Positions 15,509 through 24,005 of a DNA stretch of 64,000 bases are shown here, one piece after another; positions within the stretch are counted from its first letter, which is position 1; each line of letters begins with the position of its first letter. A program made the translations under genes and the position numbers. The stretch comes from Agathobaculum ammoniilyticum. GTDB taxonomy: Bacteria > Bacillota > Clostridia > Oscillospirales > Butyricicoccaceae. Below the pieces are notes generated by a model. The model had not been told where the DNA came from. It saw only the letters and a list, made by a program, of their open reading frames with translations, and searched no databases. The stretch covers positions 81,792 to 145,791 of the forward strand of contig NZ_JAOQJE010000007.1 in NCBI RefSeq assembly GCF_025567315.1. The letters are read 5' to 3'.

Positions 15509-16187
15509 AAGTGGGTGTGATGGAAAGCACGGTCAGCACGCCGCCCTCCACGGTGAAGTGCACCTCGAAGCCGGCGAACGGGAACCCGTAGACGCGGCCA
15601 GGTTCGTCCTGATAGCCGGGGCGCGGGTCCTGCGCGAGCACCGCAAGCAGGGACTGCCGCCGGCCGGCGGGCAGGCTGTCGAGCAGGCGGGGCGGGCAGG
15701 AAACCTGCACGGCGTCCGTGGGCAAGGTGAAGCCGCTCGAAGCCTCAGGATGCGCGTCCGTGTAGGCGAGGTAGGGCTTGATATCCAACAGGGGCGTGCC
15801 GTCCATCAGGTCGGCGCCCGACACATGGAGTACCGGCCCGTCCGGCGTCCACGGCTCGACGCGCTCCAGCCGAACCGAGGAAAGGCCGATGGCGTTCGGC
15901 CGGAACGGCGAGCGCGTCGCGAATACGCCGACGCGCCGGTTGCCACCGAGCTTGGGCGGGCGCACGGTAGGCGACCAGCCCTCCCGCACGGCTTCGGAAA
16001 ACTGCCAGATCAGCCACAGGTGGGAAAAACCGTCGATCCCGCGCAGCGCGTCGGCGTTGCGGTAGGGGGGCTCGAATACGATGCGGGCCGGCGTGTCCGC
16101 CAGCCCGCTCTGGCGCGGGATGCCGAACTTGGTGGGGAAGTCGCTGCGGATGCGCGCGATGATGTGCATGGGGATGGGATGTGACAT
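15507..16187 (-). CDS. trmO: tRNA (N6-threonylcarbamoyladenosine37-N6)-methyltransferase TrmO
   Basis: A 226-residue protein of the TsaA/TrmO family, which methylates t6A37 of threonine tRNAs using SAM. Signatures: IARIRSDFPTKFGIPRQSGL near the N terminus, RGIDGFSHLWLIWQF, then GVFATRSPFRPNAIGLS and GADLMDGTPLLDIKPYL. The Met at 16187 is preceded by AGGAG on its strand, so the longer frame from 16229 is rejected. It is convergent with DUF4914 and divergent from the response regulator. Confidence 0.92.
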   Translation of the reverse strand: MSHPIPMHIIARIRSDFPTKFGIPRQSGLADTPARIVFEPPYRNADALRGIDGFSHLWLIWQFSEAVREGWSPTVRPPKLGGNRRVGVFATRSPFRPNAIGLSSVRLERVEPWTPDGPVLHVSGADLMDGTPLLDIKPYLAYTDAHPEASSGFTLPTDAVQVSCPPRLLDSLPAGRRQSLLAVLAQDPRPGYQDEPGRVYGFPFAGFEVHFTVEGGVLTVLSITPT

Positions 16188-16275
16188 GGGGGTGGCTCCT
16201 CTGCTTTGGGGTTGTGTCCAGTATAGCATGCCCGCGGCGCCGGCGCAATCCGGCGGCGGAGGGTCCGCGCAGTCT

Positions 16276-16318
16276 TTTACAGATTGTTAATGCTTTTTCG
16301 AATGGAAAGCAGTATAAT
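16276..16318 (+). promoter_or_regulatory. Response-regulator promoter with two 11-bp boxes
   Basis: TTTACAGATTG (16276-16286) and TTAATGCTTTT (16287-16297), then a 15-bp spacer and perfect TATAAT (16313-16318). The register equals that of the sRNA and htrA boxes, but the repeats are weaker and a third upstream box is not evident. This fits autoregulation with a stronger basal -10 element. Confidence 0.55.
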
Positions 16319-16350
16319 GGAAGCATACTATCGGAAAGCAGGGGAGAACA

Positions 16351-17031
16351 ATGCCCAAAAAGATATTGATTGTTGAAGATGAAGCGAATATCCGCGAGCT
16401 GCTCCGTCTTTATCTGGAGCGGGAGGGCTATACCGTGATAGAAGCGGAAAACGGCGTTGAGGGGATCAAAAAGTGGAAGTCCGAAAAGCCGGACATGCTG
16501 CTGCTCGACGTGATGATGCCTGTGATGGACGGCTGGGCCGTCTGCAAGGAGATCCGCGCGGAAAGCGATGTGCCGATCATCATGCTGACCGCGAAGGGCG
16601 AGACCGCGGACCGCGTTTCCGGTCTGGAGATGGGGGCGGACGACTATATCGTAAAGCCGCTTGAAATGCCCGAGGTCATCGCGCGCGTGCGCGCGGTGTT
16701 CCGCCGCATGGCGCCGGATGACGCGCCGGAGAAGCTGTCTTTCGACAACCTGGTGATCGACAAGCAGGCCTATGACCTGGTCATCCGCGGCAAGCGTGTG
16801 GACGCGCCGCCCAAGGAGATCGAGCTGCTGTACTACCTCGCGTCCAGCCCCAACCGCGTGTTTACGCGTGCGCAGCTGCTTGACGATGTGTGGGGCTTCG
16901 ATTACTTCGGCGATACCCGCACGGTGGATGTACATGTCAAGCGCCTGCGCGAAAAGCTGGAGGGCGTTTCGGATAAATGGGAGCTGAAAACGGTCTGGGG
17001 CGTGGGATACAAGTTCGAGACCAAGGAGTAA
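16351..17031 (+). CDS. OmpR/PhoB-family response regulator
   Basis: A 226-residue two-component regulator. The receiver domain (residues 1-118) has acidic residues ED(9-11), phospho-acceptor Asp53 in LLLDVMMPVMDG, Thr80 and Lys102 (IVKPLE). The winged-helix DNA-binding domain (about 130-225) ends in RTVDVHVKRLREKL and VWGVGYKF. OmpR-family proteins bind 11-bp direct repeats, exactly the type found upstream of this gene, htrA and the three small RNAs. The kinase follows after 3 bp. By arrangement it resembles CiaR, but orthology cannot be proved here. Confidence 0.95.
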   Translation: MPKKILIVEDEANIRELLRLYLEREGYTVIEAENGVEGIKKWKSEKPDMLLLDVMMPVMDGWAVCKEIRAESDVPIIMLTAKGETADRVSGLEMGADDYIVKPLEMPEVIARVRAVFRRMAPDDAPEKLSFDNLVIDKQAYDLVIRGKRVDAPPKEIELLYYLASSPNRVFTRAQLLDDVWGFDYFGDTRTVDVHVKRLREKLEGVSDKWELKTVWGVGYKFETKE

Positions 17032-17034
17032 GCG

Positions 17035-18486
17035 ATGGGCAGACACAGCTTTTTTTTCAAAAACTATGTGACGCACCTGGTGCTGATCGTATGTGCGTTT
17101 GCTATGGCGGGCGGTGTGTTTTACTATCAGATGAGCAACTACGCGCTTTCCGCCAAGCAGACCGAGCTGCGCACGACCGTGAAGAGCATCGCGGAGCAGA
17201 CCGAGCTGCTGCGCGGCAGCACCTCGGAGGAGTTCGAGCAGTTTTACATCCTTTCGATCGCGCGCGTTGCCAAGGAGGACGCCATCACCGTGCTGGTCAC
17301 GGATGAGGACGGTATCATCCAGATGGCCGCCGCGCCGGATGGAACGGCCTACACCATGCCAGGCTATATGATTCCGCCCGAGGTCACCAGCCAGGTGCGC
17401 ACATCCGGCACGTATGCCGCGGTCGGGTCGCTCGGCGTGCTGACCGCGGCGTCGAGCTATACGGTCGGTACGACGGTGATCAATGAGACGGGTGAGATTA
17501 CCGCTCTGGTGTTTGTCTCCGCGCAGGACCCGGAGACCGCGGGCGTGGTGCGCCACTCCACACAGACCCTGGTGCTGATCCTGCTGATTACGCTGGTGGT
17601 CCTGCTGATTATTTCGTTTATCATTTCGCAGCATGTCACCCGCCCGCTCAAGGTGATCGCGGCGGCGGCGAAGGAATTCGCGGCCGGCAATTTTGATGTG
17701 CGCGTGCCAGAGGACAACCGTTCGTATGAGATAGACGAGCTGGCGGTGTCGTTCAATAACATGGCGCGCGACCTGAACCAGCTCGAGGAGCTGACGCGCG
17801 GCTTCATCTCCAACGTCAGCCACGAGTTCAAGACCCCGATGACGACGATCGGCGGCTTTGTGGATGGGATGATCGACGGCACCATCCTCCCCGACCAGCA
17901 TGACAAATACCTGCGCATCATTGCCGAGGAGACGCGCCGCCTGTCCCGCATGGTGAACCGCATGCTGGATGCGGCCAAGATACAGTCGGGAGAGTTGCTG
18001 CTCGCGCCCGCGCCGTTCGATTTTTCCGAGATGACCAGCCAGATCATCCTTTCGTTCGAGCAGAAGATTGAAAAGAAGCGGCTCGACGTGGCGTGCGAGC
18101 TGGACGACCGGCTGATGGTCATGGGTGATCGCGACCATCTGTACCGCGTGGTATATAACCTGGTGGACAACGCGGTCAAATTCATCAATGAGGGCGGCCG
18201 GCTCACGCTGCGCGCCCATCCGGAGGGGACGTTCTGCGCCTTTTCCATCAGCAACACGGGCGCGGGTATTTCGGCGGAGGAGCTGCCGCATGTGTTCGAC
18301 CGCTTTTACAAGGCCGACCGCTCGCGCTCCTTGGACAAGACAGGGGCGGGGCTGGGGCTGTATATCGTCAAAAACATCATCAACCTGCACGGCGGGGAGA
18401 TATCCGTCCGTTCGGATGACGGGGAAACCGAGTTCTCGTTTACGCTGCCGCTGGCCCCGCCGCAGCTGCCGGGCAGCAAACAATGA
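17035..18486 (+). CDS. Sensor histidine kinase
   Basis: A 483-residue membrane kinase. Helix 1 is at about residues 14-31, an extracellular sensor of about 145 residues follows, helix 2 at about 178-200, then HAMP (about 200-253). HisKA has ISNVSHEFKTPMT with phospho-acceptor His263. The ATPase domain shows the N box NLVDNAVKF, the G1 box GAGIS, the F box FDRFYKADRS and the G2 box GAGLGLYIV. The extracellular domain matches no sensor I can name. It is co-transcribed with the regulator and followed by a terminator at 18501 and then htrA. Confidence 0.95.
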   Translation: MGRHSFFFKNYVTHLVLIVCAFAMAGGVFYYQMSNYALSAKQTELRTTVKSIAEQTELLRGSTSEEFEQFYILSIARVAKEDAITVLVTDEDGIIQMAAAPDGTAYTMPGYMIPPEVTSQVRTSGTYAAVGSLGVLTAASSYTVGTTVINETGEITALVFVSAQDPETAGVVRHSTQTLVLILLITLVVLLIISFIISQHVTRPLKVIAAAAKEFAAGNFDVRVPEDNRSYEIDELAVSFNNMARDLNQLEELTRGFISNVSHEFKTPMTTIGGFVDGMIDGTILPDQHDKYLRIIAEETRRLSRMVNRMLDAAKIQSGELLLAPAPFDFSEMTSQIILSFEQKIEKKRLDVACELDDRLMVMGDRDHLYRVVYNLVDNAVKFINEGGRLTLRAHPEGTFCAFSISNTGAGISAEELPHVFDRFYKADRSRSLDKTGAGLGLYIVKNIINLHGGEISVRSDDGETEFSFTLPLAPPQLPGSKQ

Positions 18487-18500
18487 CGCGCTGCGCGCAG

Positions 18501-18534
18501 CGGCGGAGGACCGGCCGGTCCTCCGCCGTTTTTT
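18501..18534 (+). terminator. Terminator after the two-component operon
   Basis: CGGCGGAGGACC (18501-18512), loop GGCC, GGTCCTCCGCCG (18517-18528), TTTTTT. Confidence 0.9.
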
Positions 18535-18549
18535 GCACACGGGGCCGAA

Positions 18550-18603
18550 TTCATGATTTGTTCATATTGTTTTCAACAAACTGCCACAATGGCGGGTTAG
18601 AAT
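18550..18603 (+). promoter_or_regulatory. htrA promoter with three 11-bp TTCA direct repeats
   Basis: TTCATGATTTG (18550-18560), TTCATATTGTT (18561-18571), TTCAACAAACT (18572-18582), a 15-bp spacer, then TAGAAT (18598-18603). The period and spacer length match the three sRNA promoters at 3699-4219 exactly. Confidence 0.75.
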
Positions 18604-18635
18604 GAAAGCACAAAACCGATAGGGAGGCCATTACA

Positions 18636-20105
18636 ATGGACGACTTCAATAACAACTATACGCCGGCCCCGGGCGGCGATGACCATACTGAACCGCAGCA
18701 GCCCGTTATGGAGCCGCAGAATGAAACGCCGGCACAGCCGGCTCAGGGAACGCAGGAGACGCCGCGGGAAGAGCCGCAGGCATCCGGCGCGCCTCGCGCC
18801 GAAGAACCGCGCACTCCGTACCAGACGCCGGTGCAGCATCCAGCGTACCAGGCCCCATACCAGGCGCCGCATGCCGAACCGGCCGGCCAGCCGCAGCCGC
18901 CGAAAAAGAAGAAAGGGCGCGGGAAGGGCATTGTCATCGGCCTGTGCAGCGTCGCGGCGGCCTGCCTGCTGTTTGCAGGCGGTGCGGTGATCGGGCATAT
19001 CGTTTCCAATAACGGCGGCGCGCCTGCGGGAGGCGGCACCACGGCGGGCAGCATGCCCACCGTGCAGATATCCGACACGCCGGAATACGATCCGGATAAT
19101 TACGACGTGGTCAACGGTCTGGCGGGCGAGGAGATCTACAAAAAAGTAAGCCCGTCGATCGTATCGGTCATTGCGACCGGTGGCAGCGGGTCGGGCGTTA
19201 TCATGAGCGAGGACGGTTACATCATCACCAATAACCATGTTGTCGAGGACGCGGAGCAGGTGATGGTCCAGCTCAGCGACGGGACGCAGATGCCGGCCGA
19301 GATCATCGGCACGGACGAGCAGACCGACCTGGCGGTACTCAAGGTGGAGCCGGACGGGACGCTTACGGCGGCCGAGTTCGGCAATTCGGATGAGCTGCAG
19401 CCCGGCGAATATGCGTACGCGCTCGGTTCGCCCGGCGGCGTGCAGTTTGCCAACACGATCACGGGCGGCCGCATTTCCGCGATCAACCGCGACGTGACCA
19501 TCAACGACCGCGTGATGACCCTGATCCAGACCGACGCTTCTATTAACCCGGGCAACTCGGGCGGCGCGCTGATTAACAAATACGGGCAGGTGGTCGGCAT
19601 TACCTCTGCCAAGCTTTCGAGCAATGCGTTCAGCGAGGCGTCGATCGAGGGCATGGGCTTCGCCATCCCGATCAACATGGCCAAGGAGGTCGTCGATGAG
19701 CTGATTGTCAACGGCTATGTCGCGGGGCGTCCGTCCATCGGCATTTCGGGATATAATGTGGAATCCGCGGACGGTAGCATCGCGGGCGTGCAGGTGGACT
19801 CGATCGACTCGCGCGCCAAGGCGGCCGACGAGGGGCTGCAGGTTGGCGACGTCATTGTAGCGGTGGATGGTACGCCTACCCCGACCATGGACGACGTGAA
19901 TGAAGTCAAGGAAGACAAAAAGGCAGGCGACAAGATCACGCTGACGGTTTACCGCATTTCGACCGGCAAACGGCTCAACGTCACGATCACACTGATGGAC
20001 GCGCACGACCTGGAGGGCGAGGATCCGGCTGCGCAGGACGCGCAGAGCCAGCAGGATGATGGTTCGCAGTATTACCAAAGCCCGTTTCCGTTCTTCGGCT
20101 GGTAA
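18636..20105 (+). CDS. htrA: HtrA/DegP-family membrane-anchored serine protease
   Basis: A 489-residue trypsin-like quality-control protease. A cytoplasmic Pro/Gln-rich tail (residues 1-95) precedes a lysine cluster and one membrane helix (about 100-125). The protease domain faces outward, with His201 (TNNHVVED), Asp231 (QTDLAVLKV) and Ser308 (NPGNSGGAL). A single PDZ domain covers about 360-465. Housekeeping role: degrading misfolded secreted proteins. It lies 149 bp after the kinase gene and has its own repeat-bearing promoter, as expected for a target of the adjacent two-component system. Confidence 0.95.
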   Translation: MDDFNNNYTPAPGGDDHTEPQQPVMEPQNETPAQPAQGTQETPREEPQASGAPRAEEPRTPYQTPVQHPAYQAPYQAPHAEPAGQPQPPKKKKGRGKGIVIGLCSVAAACLLFAGGAVIGHIVSNNGGAPAGGGTTAGSMPTVQISDTPEYDPDNYDVVNGLAGEEIYKKVSPSIVSVIATGGSGSGVIMSEDGYIITNNHVVEDAEQVMVQLSDGTQMPAEIIGTDEQTDLAVLKVEPDGTLTAAEFGNSDELQPGEYAYALGSPGGVQFANTITGGRISAINRDVTINDRVMTLIQTDASINPGNSGGALINKYGQVVGITSAKLSSNAFSEASIEGMGFAIPINMAKEVVDELIVNGYVAGRPSIGISGYNVESADGSIAGVQVDSIDSRAKAADEGLQVGDVIVAVDGTPTPTMDDVNEVKEDKKAGDKITLTVYRISTGKRLNVTITLMDAHDLEGEDPAAQDAQSQQDDGSQYYQSPFPFFGW

Positions 20106-20109
20106 CGTA

Positions 20110-20198
20110 CCTCACTGAACGCATACGGATTTCAGTGAGGTGGGACGCACCGCGGCGCGGCCGCGGATGCGTCCAAAGCTCCGGCGCGCGCAGCGCGC
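20110..20198. repeat. Cluster of inverted repeats downstream of htrA
   Basis: CCTCACTGAA (20110-20119)/TTCAGTGAGG (20131-20140) is a perfect 10-bp dyad. GGACGCA (20143-20149)/TGCGTCC (20168-20174) encloses a CG-rich palindrome, and GCGCGC repeats about GCA at 20184-20198. None has a proper U-run. They precede two true terminators and may be a structured 3' UTR or a recombination relic. Confidence 0.55.
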
Positions 20199-20219
20199 GA
20201 AGCCTTACTCCACACTGGT

Positions 20220-20252
20220 ATAAAAGCCGAGGCGCTTGTCCTCGGCTTTTAT
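20220..20252 (+). terminator. htrA terminator
   Basis: ATAAAAGCCGAGG (20220-20232), loop, CCTCGGCTTTTAT (20240-20252). Confidence 0.75.
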
Positions 20253-20253
20253 G

Positions 20254-20281
20254 AAAACAGGCCGCTTCTGCGGCCTGTTTT
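20254..20281. terminator. Bidirectional terminator facing the DUF815 ATPase gene
   Basis: AAACAGGCCGC (20255-20265), loop TTCT, GCGGCCTGTTT (20270-20280), with T/A runs on both sides. It serves the minus-strand ATPase gene ending at 20323. Confidence 0.8.
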
Positions 20282-20322
20282 CTGTTTGATGCGCGCCTTG
20301 CGGTGCGTTTTTTTGTGTGCGG

Positions 20323-21525
20323 TTACTTTTCGTATTGCTCCGCGAGCTGCTGGCTGATGAACTGGCGCGCCGTGCGGGGGGAGCGCCCGTTCCGGCGCAG
20401 CGCGAAGCGCTCGGCCAGCAGGTGAAGCTGCTCGCCGGACAGCGCCAGGCCGTTCTCCGCGGCGAGCTGATCGACGATGTACAGGTACTCGTCCTTGTCC
20501 GGCACGGAGAACGTGATCTCCAGCCCGAAGCGGTCGGAGAGCGAGGTCACGGTTTCCAGGCTGTCGCGCACGCGCACCTCGTCGCCCTCGCGGTCCGCGA
20601 AGGTCTCGCGGATCAGGTGGCGGCGGTTGCTGGTCGCATAGATGACCAGATTGGAGGGCTTACCCGCCAGTCCGCCCTCGATAAAGGCCTTGAGCGCGGC
20701 GAAGTTGTCGTCCTCCCGACTGAAGGAGAGGTCGTCCAGGAATACGATGAAGCGGAACGGGGAACGGAGCGTGTCCGCGAAGATGCGCGGGAAGCAGGCG
20801 ATATGCCGCGGCGACATCTCGATGATCTTCAGGCCGCGCTCGGCGTATTCGTTGACCACCGCCTTGACGGTAGAGGATTTGCCCGTCCCCTTGTCGCCGT
20901 AGAGCAGGATGTTGTTGGCCTCGCGACCATCCAGGAACGCGCGGGTATTTTTGAGGATCTGCTGCTTCTGGCGCTCATAGCCGGGCAGGTCGCGCAGGCG
21001 GATGGCGTCCGGATGCCCGATCGGCGTCACCGTACCGTCATCCTGTACAGCGAAAGCGGAGGCCTGTGCGAAAAAGCCGTAGCCCTGCGCGCGGTAAAAG
21101 CTGGCCAGCGCCGCCCCGTCGCGGAACGGTAGGGGAGCGGCGGCCGGATAATCCGGCAGGTCGCGTAGCGCGGGCATGCGGTATACGCCGGCGGCCGCGG
21201 ACTTGAGCGTATTGCCGTCCAAGGCGAGCAGGGCGTTGAGCGCCTGGATATCGTGCGTGGCCGCGCCCAGCAGGGTGGCGGAGGGCGCGGCCAGCGTATC
21301 GGTCATGGTGTTGACATCAAAATGCACCGCGTCCAGCATGGCGCGGTTGACGTCGCCGCAGGCGAAGATCTGGGCGCACAGCGCGCCGTAGGCCCGCGCG
21401 AAATCCGCGTCGTCGGTCTTGAGCGCGTCAAAGACCGCGAGGTAGGACGAGACGAACGGGTGCCGCTGCAGGCCGCGCAGCACGGAAAGCGCCCGCACGC
21501 GCAGCGAAAGGATAGAAAGCTCCAT
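20323..21525 (-). CDS. DUF815-family AAA ATPase
   Basis: A 400-residue ATPase. About 160 N-terminal residues are family-specific; the AAA core has Walker A YGDKGTGKSS, Walker B FIVFLDDLSFS and the sensor-like YATSNRRHL. This is the COG2607/DUF815 family, of unknown substrate. The Met at 21525 is chosen over the upstream frame because GGAAGTG lies before it and a promoter is recognisable. Single-gene unit, divergent from the DUF3343 gene. Confidence 0.85.
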   Translation of the reverse strand: MELSILSLRVRALSVLRGLQRHPFVSSYLAVFDALKTDDADFARAYGALCAQIFACGDVNRAMLDAVHFDVNTMTDTLAAPSATLLGAATHDIQALNALLALDGNTLKSAAAGVYRMPALRDLPDYPAAAPLPFRDGAALASFYRAQGYGFFAQASAFAVQDDGTVTPIGHPDAIRLRDLPGYERQKQQILKNTRAFLDGREANNILLYGDKGTGKSSTVKAVVNEYAERGLKIIEMSPRHIACFPRIFADTLRSPFRFIVFLDDLSFSREDDNFAALKAFIEGGLAGKPSNLVIYATSNRRHLIRETFADREGDEVRVRDSLETVTSLSDRFGLEITFSVPDKDEYLYIVDQLAAENGLALSGEQLHLLAERFALRRNGRSPRTARQFISQQLAEQYEK

Positions 21526-21563
21526 TTGTTTCACTTCCAAACTGTATTTTTTCGATCGGTTCC

Positions 21564-21592
21564 AGCATAACACACTTCGGCGGCTTTTTCAA
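21564..21592 (-). promoter_or_regulatory. Promoter of the DUF815 ATPase
   Basis: On the minus strand TTGAAA, 17-bp spacer, TATGCT. A divergent plus-strand TATGCT at 21611-21616 probably serves the DUF3343 gene. Confidence 0.6.
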
Positions 21593-21634
21593 CATAGCAT
21601 GAGAATAGACTATGCTTGGAGGGAGAGACAAACA

Positions 21635-21874
21635 ATGAGCCAATATGCGCTTTTGATATGCCGCAGCCAGACGGAAGCGATCGGGCTGCGGCGCCATCTG
21701 GGCCAGATGGGCGTGCCGGGCGAGGTCGCGCGGCCGCCGCGGCACGAGCGGACTGAGTCGTGCGGCTGGGCGGTGCGCGTCGGGGCGTCGCAGGCGGACG
21801 AGGCGGTGCGCCGCCTGCGGCAGCTGGGGCTTTCGCCGTGCCGCGTCATGCCGGACGAGGGGGGCGGCGCATGA
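21635..21874 (+). CDS. DUF3343 (putative Se/S carrier-like) protein
   Basis: A 79-residue protein matching DUF3343: YALLICRSQTEAIGLRRHL at the N terminus and the conserved ESCGWAVRV around a cysteine near residue 48. The family is thought to carry sulfur or selenium and often sits beside a class V aminotransferase, as here, where the next start codon overlaps the stop (ATGA). ATG 21635 follows GGAGGGAGAG. The carrier role is inferred from family and context. Confidence 0.78.
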   Translation: MSQYALLICRSQTEAIGLRRHLGQMGVPGEVARPPRHERTESCGWAVRVGASQADEAVRRLRQLGLSPCRVMPDEGGGA

Positions 21875-22998
21875 TCTATCTGGATAACGCCGCGACGACG
21901 CTGTATAAGCCGCGCGCGGTGGATGAGGCGGTGCGCCGCGCGATGCACGCGGCGGCAGGCTACGCGCGGGGCGGCTACGCGGCGGCGGCGCGCGCGGGCG
22001 AGCTGGTATACGGCTGCCGCGAGCAGGCGGCGGCGCTGTTCGGCGTGCGCGATCCGGCGCGCGTCGTGTTCACGATGAACGCCACGCACGCGCTCAATCT
22101 GGCTATTCACGCGCTGGCGAAGCCGGGCATGCGGATCGCAGTCGGCGGATATGAGCACAACGCGGTCATGCGGCCGCTCACGCTGCGCGGGATCGAGCCG
22201 GCCGTGCTCGACACCCCGCTCTGGGACGCCGCGGGGATGGAACGGAAAGCGCGGGAAGCGCTGGCTGCGGGGACGGAGCTGTTCATCCTCAACCATGTGT
22301 CCAATGTGTTTGGCTTTGCCGCGCCGCTCGACGGGATCGCCGCGCTGCTGGATGCGGCGGGCGTGCCGCTGATTCTCGACGCGTCCCAGTCCGCCGGTAT
22401 GGTCGGGATCGACGTGCGCCGCCATCCCTGTCTTGCCGCAGTGTGCATGCCCGGCCACAAGGGACTGTACGGGCCGCAGGGTACGGGCATCCTGCTCGCG
22501 CTCGACGACCGTATCACGGCCGCGCCGCTGATGGCGGGCGGCACGGGCAGCCTGTCGGAAGAGCCGCGGCAGCCGGATTTCCTACCGGACGCGCTGGAGA
22601 GCGGCACGCCCAATGTGCCGGGTATCGCGGGGCTTGCGGCGGGCATCGCGTTTGTGCGCGCGGTCGGCCCGGAGAACATCCTCGCGCATGAACAGGCGCT
22701 CCGGCGTGAGTTTGTGCGCGCGCTGGAGCGGGAGGAGCGGATCGAATGCTTTTCCGGCGCGCCGCAGACCGGCGTGCTGTCGCTGCGCGTGCGGGGGATG
22801 CCCTGCGAGACCGTGGCGGAGGAGCTGGCGCGGCGGCAGGTCGCGGTGCGCGCGGGCCTGCACTGCGCGCCGCTCGCGCACCGCACGGCCGGCACGGAGG
22901 AAACCGGCACCGTGCGCTTCTCTTTCTCCTTTTATTCGACCGCGCGCACGGCGGAGCATGCGGCTGATTTGCTGTGCAAAACCGTAAAAAATCTGTGA
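21871..22998 (+). CDS. Class V aminotransferase, cysteine desulfurase-like
   Basis: A 375-residue PLP enzyme of the SufS/CsdB group. YLDNAATT opens the protein, HALNL/VSNVFG and LDASQSAG line the cofactor, Lys197 (MPGHKGLYG) binds PLP and Cys332 (GLHCAPLAH) is the likely sulfur acceptor. Cysteine desulfurase or selenocysteine lyase activity is expected; coupling to the DUF3343 protein suggests delivery of S or Se to that carrier. It is not in a suf/isc operon, so it is probably a specialised rather than the main Fe-S desulfurase. Confidence 0.85.
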   Translation: MIYLDNAATTLYKPRAVDEAVRRAMHAAAGYARGGYAAAARAGELVYGCREQAAALFGVRDPARVVFTMNATHALNLAIHALAKPGMRIAVGGYEHNAVMRPLTLRGIEPAVLDTPLWDAAGMERKAREALAAGTELFILNHVSNVFGFAAPLDGIAALLDAAGVPLILDASQSAGMVGIDVRRHPCLAAVCMPGHKGLYGPQGTGILLALDDRITAAPLMAGGTGSLSEEPRQPDFLPDALESGTPNVPGIAGLAAGIAFVRAVGPENILAHEQALRREFVRALEREERIECFSGAPQTGVLSLRVRGMPCETVAEELARRQVAVRAGLHCAPLAHRTAGTEETGTVRFSFSFYSTARTAEHAADLLCKTVKNL

Positions 22999-23102
22999 AT
23001 ACGCTATACAGGGGAAGCGAATTGTGGTAGTATAGGTAATGTTGAAACCCCGCGTCTCCCCTGCTGTGCGGAGGAATGAAAAATCACAGGACAGGTGGCT
23101 TT

Positions 23103-24005
23103 ATGGAGACTTTCCAAAATATTTTCAATACAGCGGCGTTCCAGAATTTCGATTTGCTGTCCTCGCTGCGAAGCAGCGTAAACTCGCTTCAGACAGCGGG
23201 CCTGATGGACGTGGTCGACGTTTTGATCGTCGCGTATATCATTTACCGCGTGATGAAGCTGCTCAAGGATACAAGCGCGGCGCGGCTGGTCAAGGGCATC
23301 ATCGTGCTGCTGCTGGTCATGTTGCTCGCCAGCGTGGCGGGACTGACCACGATTTCGTTTATCCTGCGCAATTCGCTGGGCATCGGCGTGTTCGCCGTGA
23401 TCGTGATTTTCCAGCCCGAGCTGCGGCGTCTGCTCGAGCAGCTCGGCAAGGGCAACCTGAGCCGCCTGCTCACGCCGGCGGACAACAAGGACGAGATCGA
23501 GGAGGCCATCGGCGCGACGGTCGCCGCCTGCGCGGATATGTCCAGAAGCCGGACCGGCGTGCTGATCGTGTTCGAACGGCGGGAGCGCCTCGGCGAGATC
23601 GTCGCGACTGGCACCCTGCTGGACGCCGATCCCTCGCCCGAGCTGCTCAAAAACATCTTTTTCAAGAACAGCCCGCTGCATGACGGCGCGCTGATCATGC
23701 GCGACGGCCGCATCTGCGCCGCGGGCTGCGTGCTGCCGCTTTCGGGCAGCCAGAACCTGTCCCGCGACCTGGGTACGCGCCACCGCGCGGCGGTTGGCAT
23801 GAGCGAGTCCTCGGACAGCGTGCTGGTCGTCGTTTCGGAGGAAACGGGCGCGATCTCGGTGGCGATCGGCGGCATGCTCAAGCGCCATCTGTCACCCGAG
23901 GTGCTGAAAAAAGTGCTGGAAAGCGAGCTGCTCACTGAGGAAAAGCCGGAAAAGAACCGGCTGACAGCGCTCCGCAACATCTGGAAGGGGGGCGCGGGCA
24001 AGTGA
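23103..24005 (+). CDS. cdaA: Diadenylate cyclase CdaA (c-di-AMP synthase)
   Basis: A 300-residue membrane enzyme making c-di-AMP from two ATP. Three helices (about residues 34-54, 62-81, 84-105) precede the DAC domain, with Asp194-Gly-Ala (LHDGAL) and Arg226-His-Arg (GTRHRAAVG) in the active site. ATG 23103 is chosen over 23076 because ACAGGTGG is correctly placed; the alternative would add nine residues. It overlaps cdaR by 4 bp. c-di-AMP controls potassium and cell-wall homeostasis. Confidence 0.95.
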   Translation: METFQNIFNTAAFQNFDLLSSLRSSVNSLQTAGLMDVVDVLIVAYIIYRVMKLLKDTSAARLVKGIIVLLLVMLLASVAGLTTISFILRNSLGIGVFAVIVIFQPELRRLLEQLGKGNLSRLLTPADNKDEIEEAIGATVAACADMSRSRTGVLIVFERRERLGEIVATGTLLDADPSPELLKNIFFKNSPLHDGALIMRDGRICAAGCVLPLSGSQNLSRDLGTRHRAAVGMSESSDSVLVVVSEETGAISVAIGGMLKRHLSPEVLKKVLESELLTEEKPEKNRLTALRNIWKGGAGK

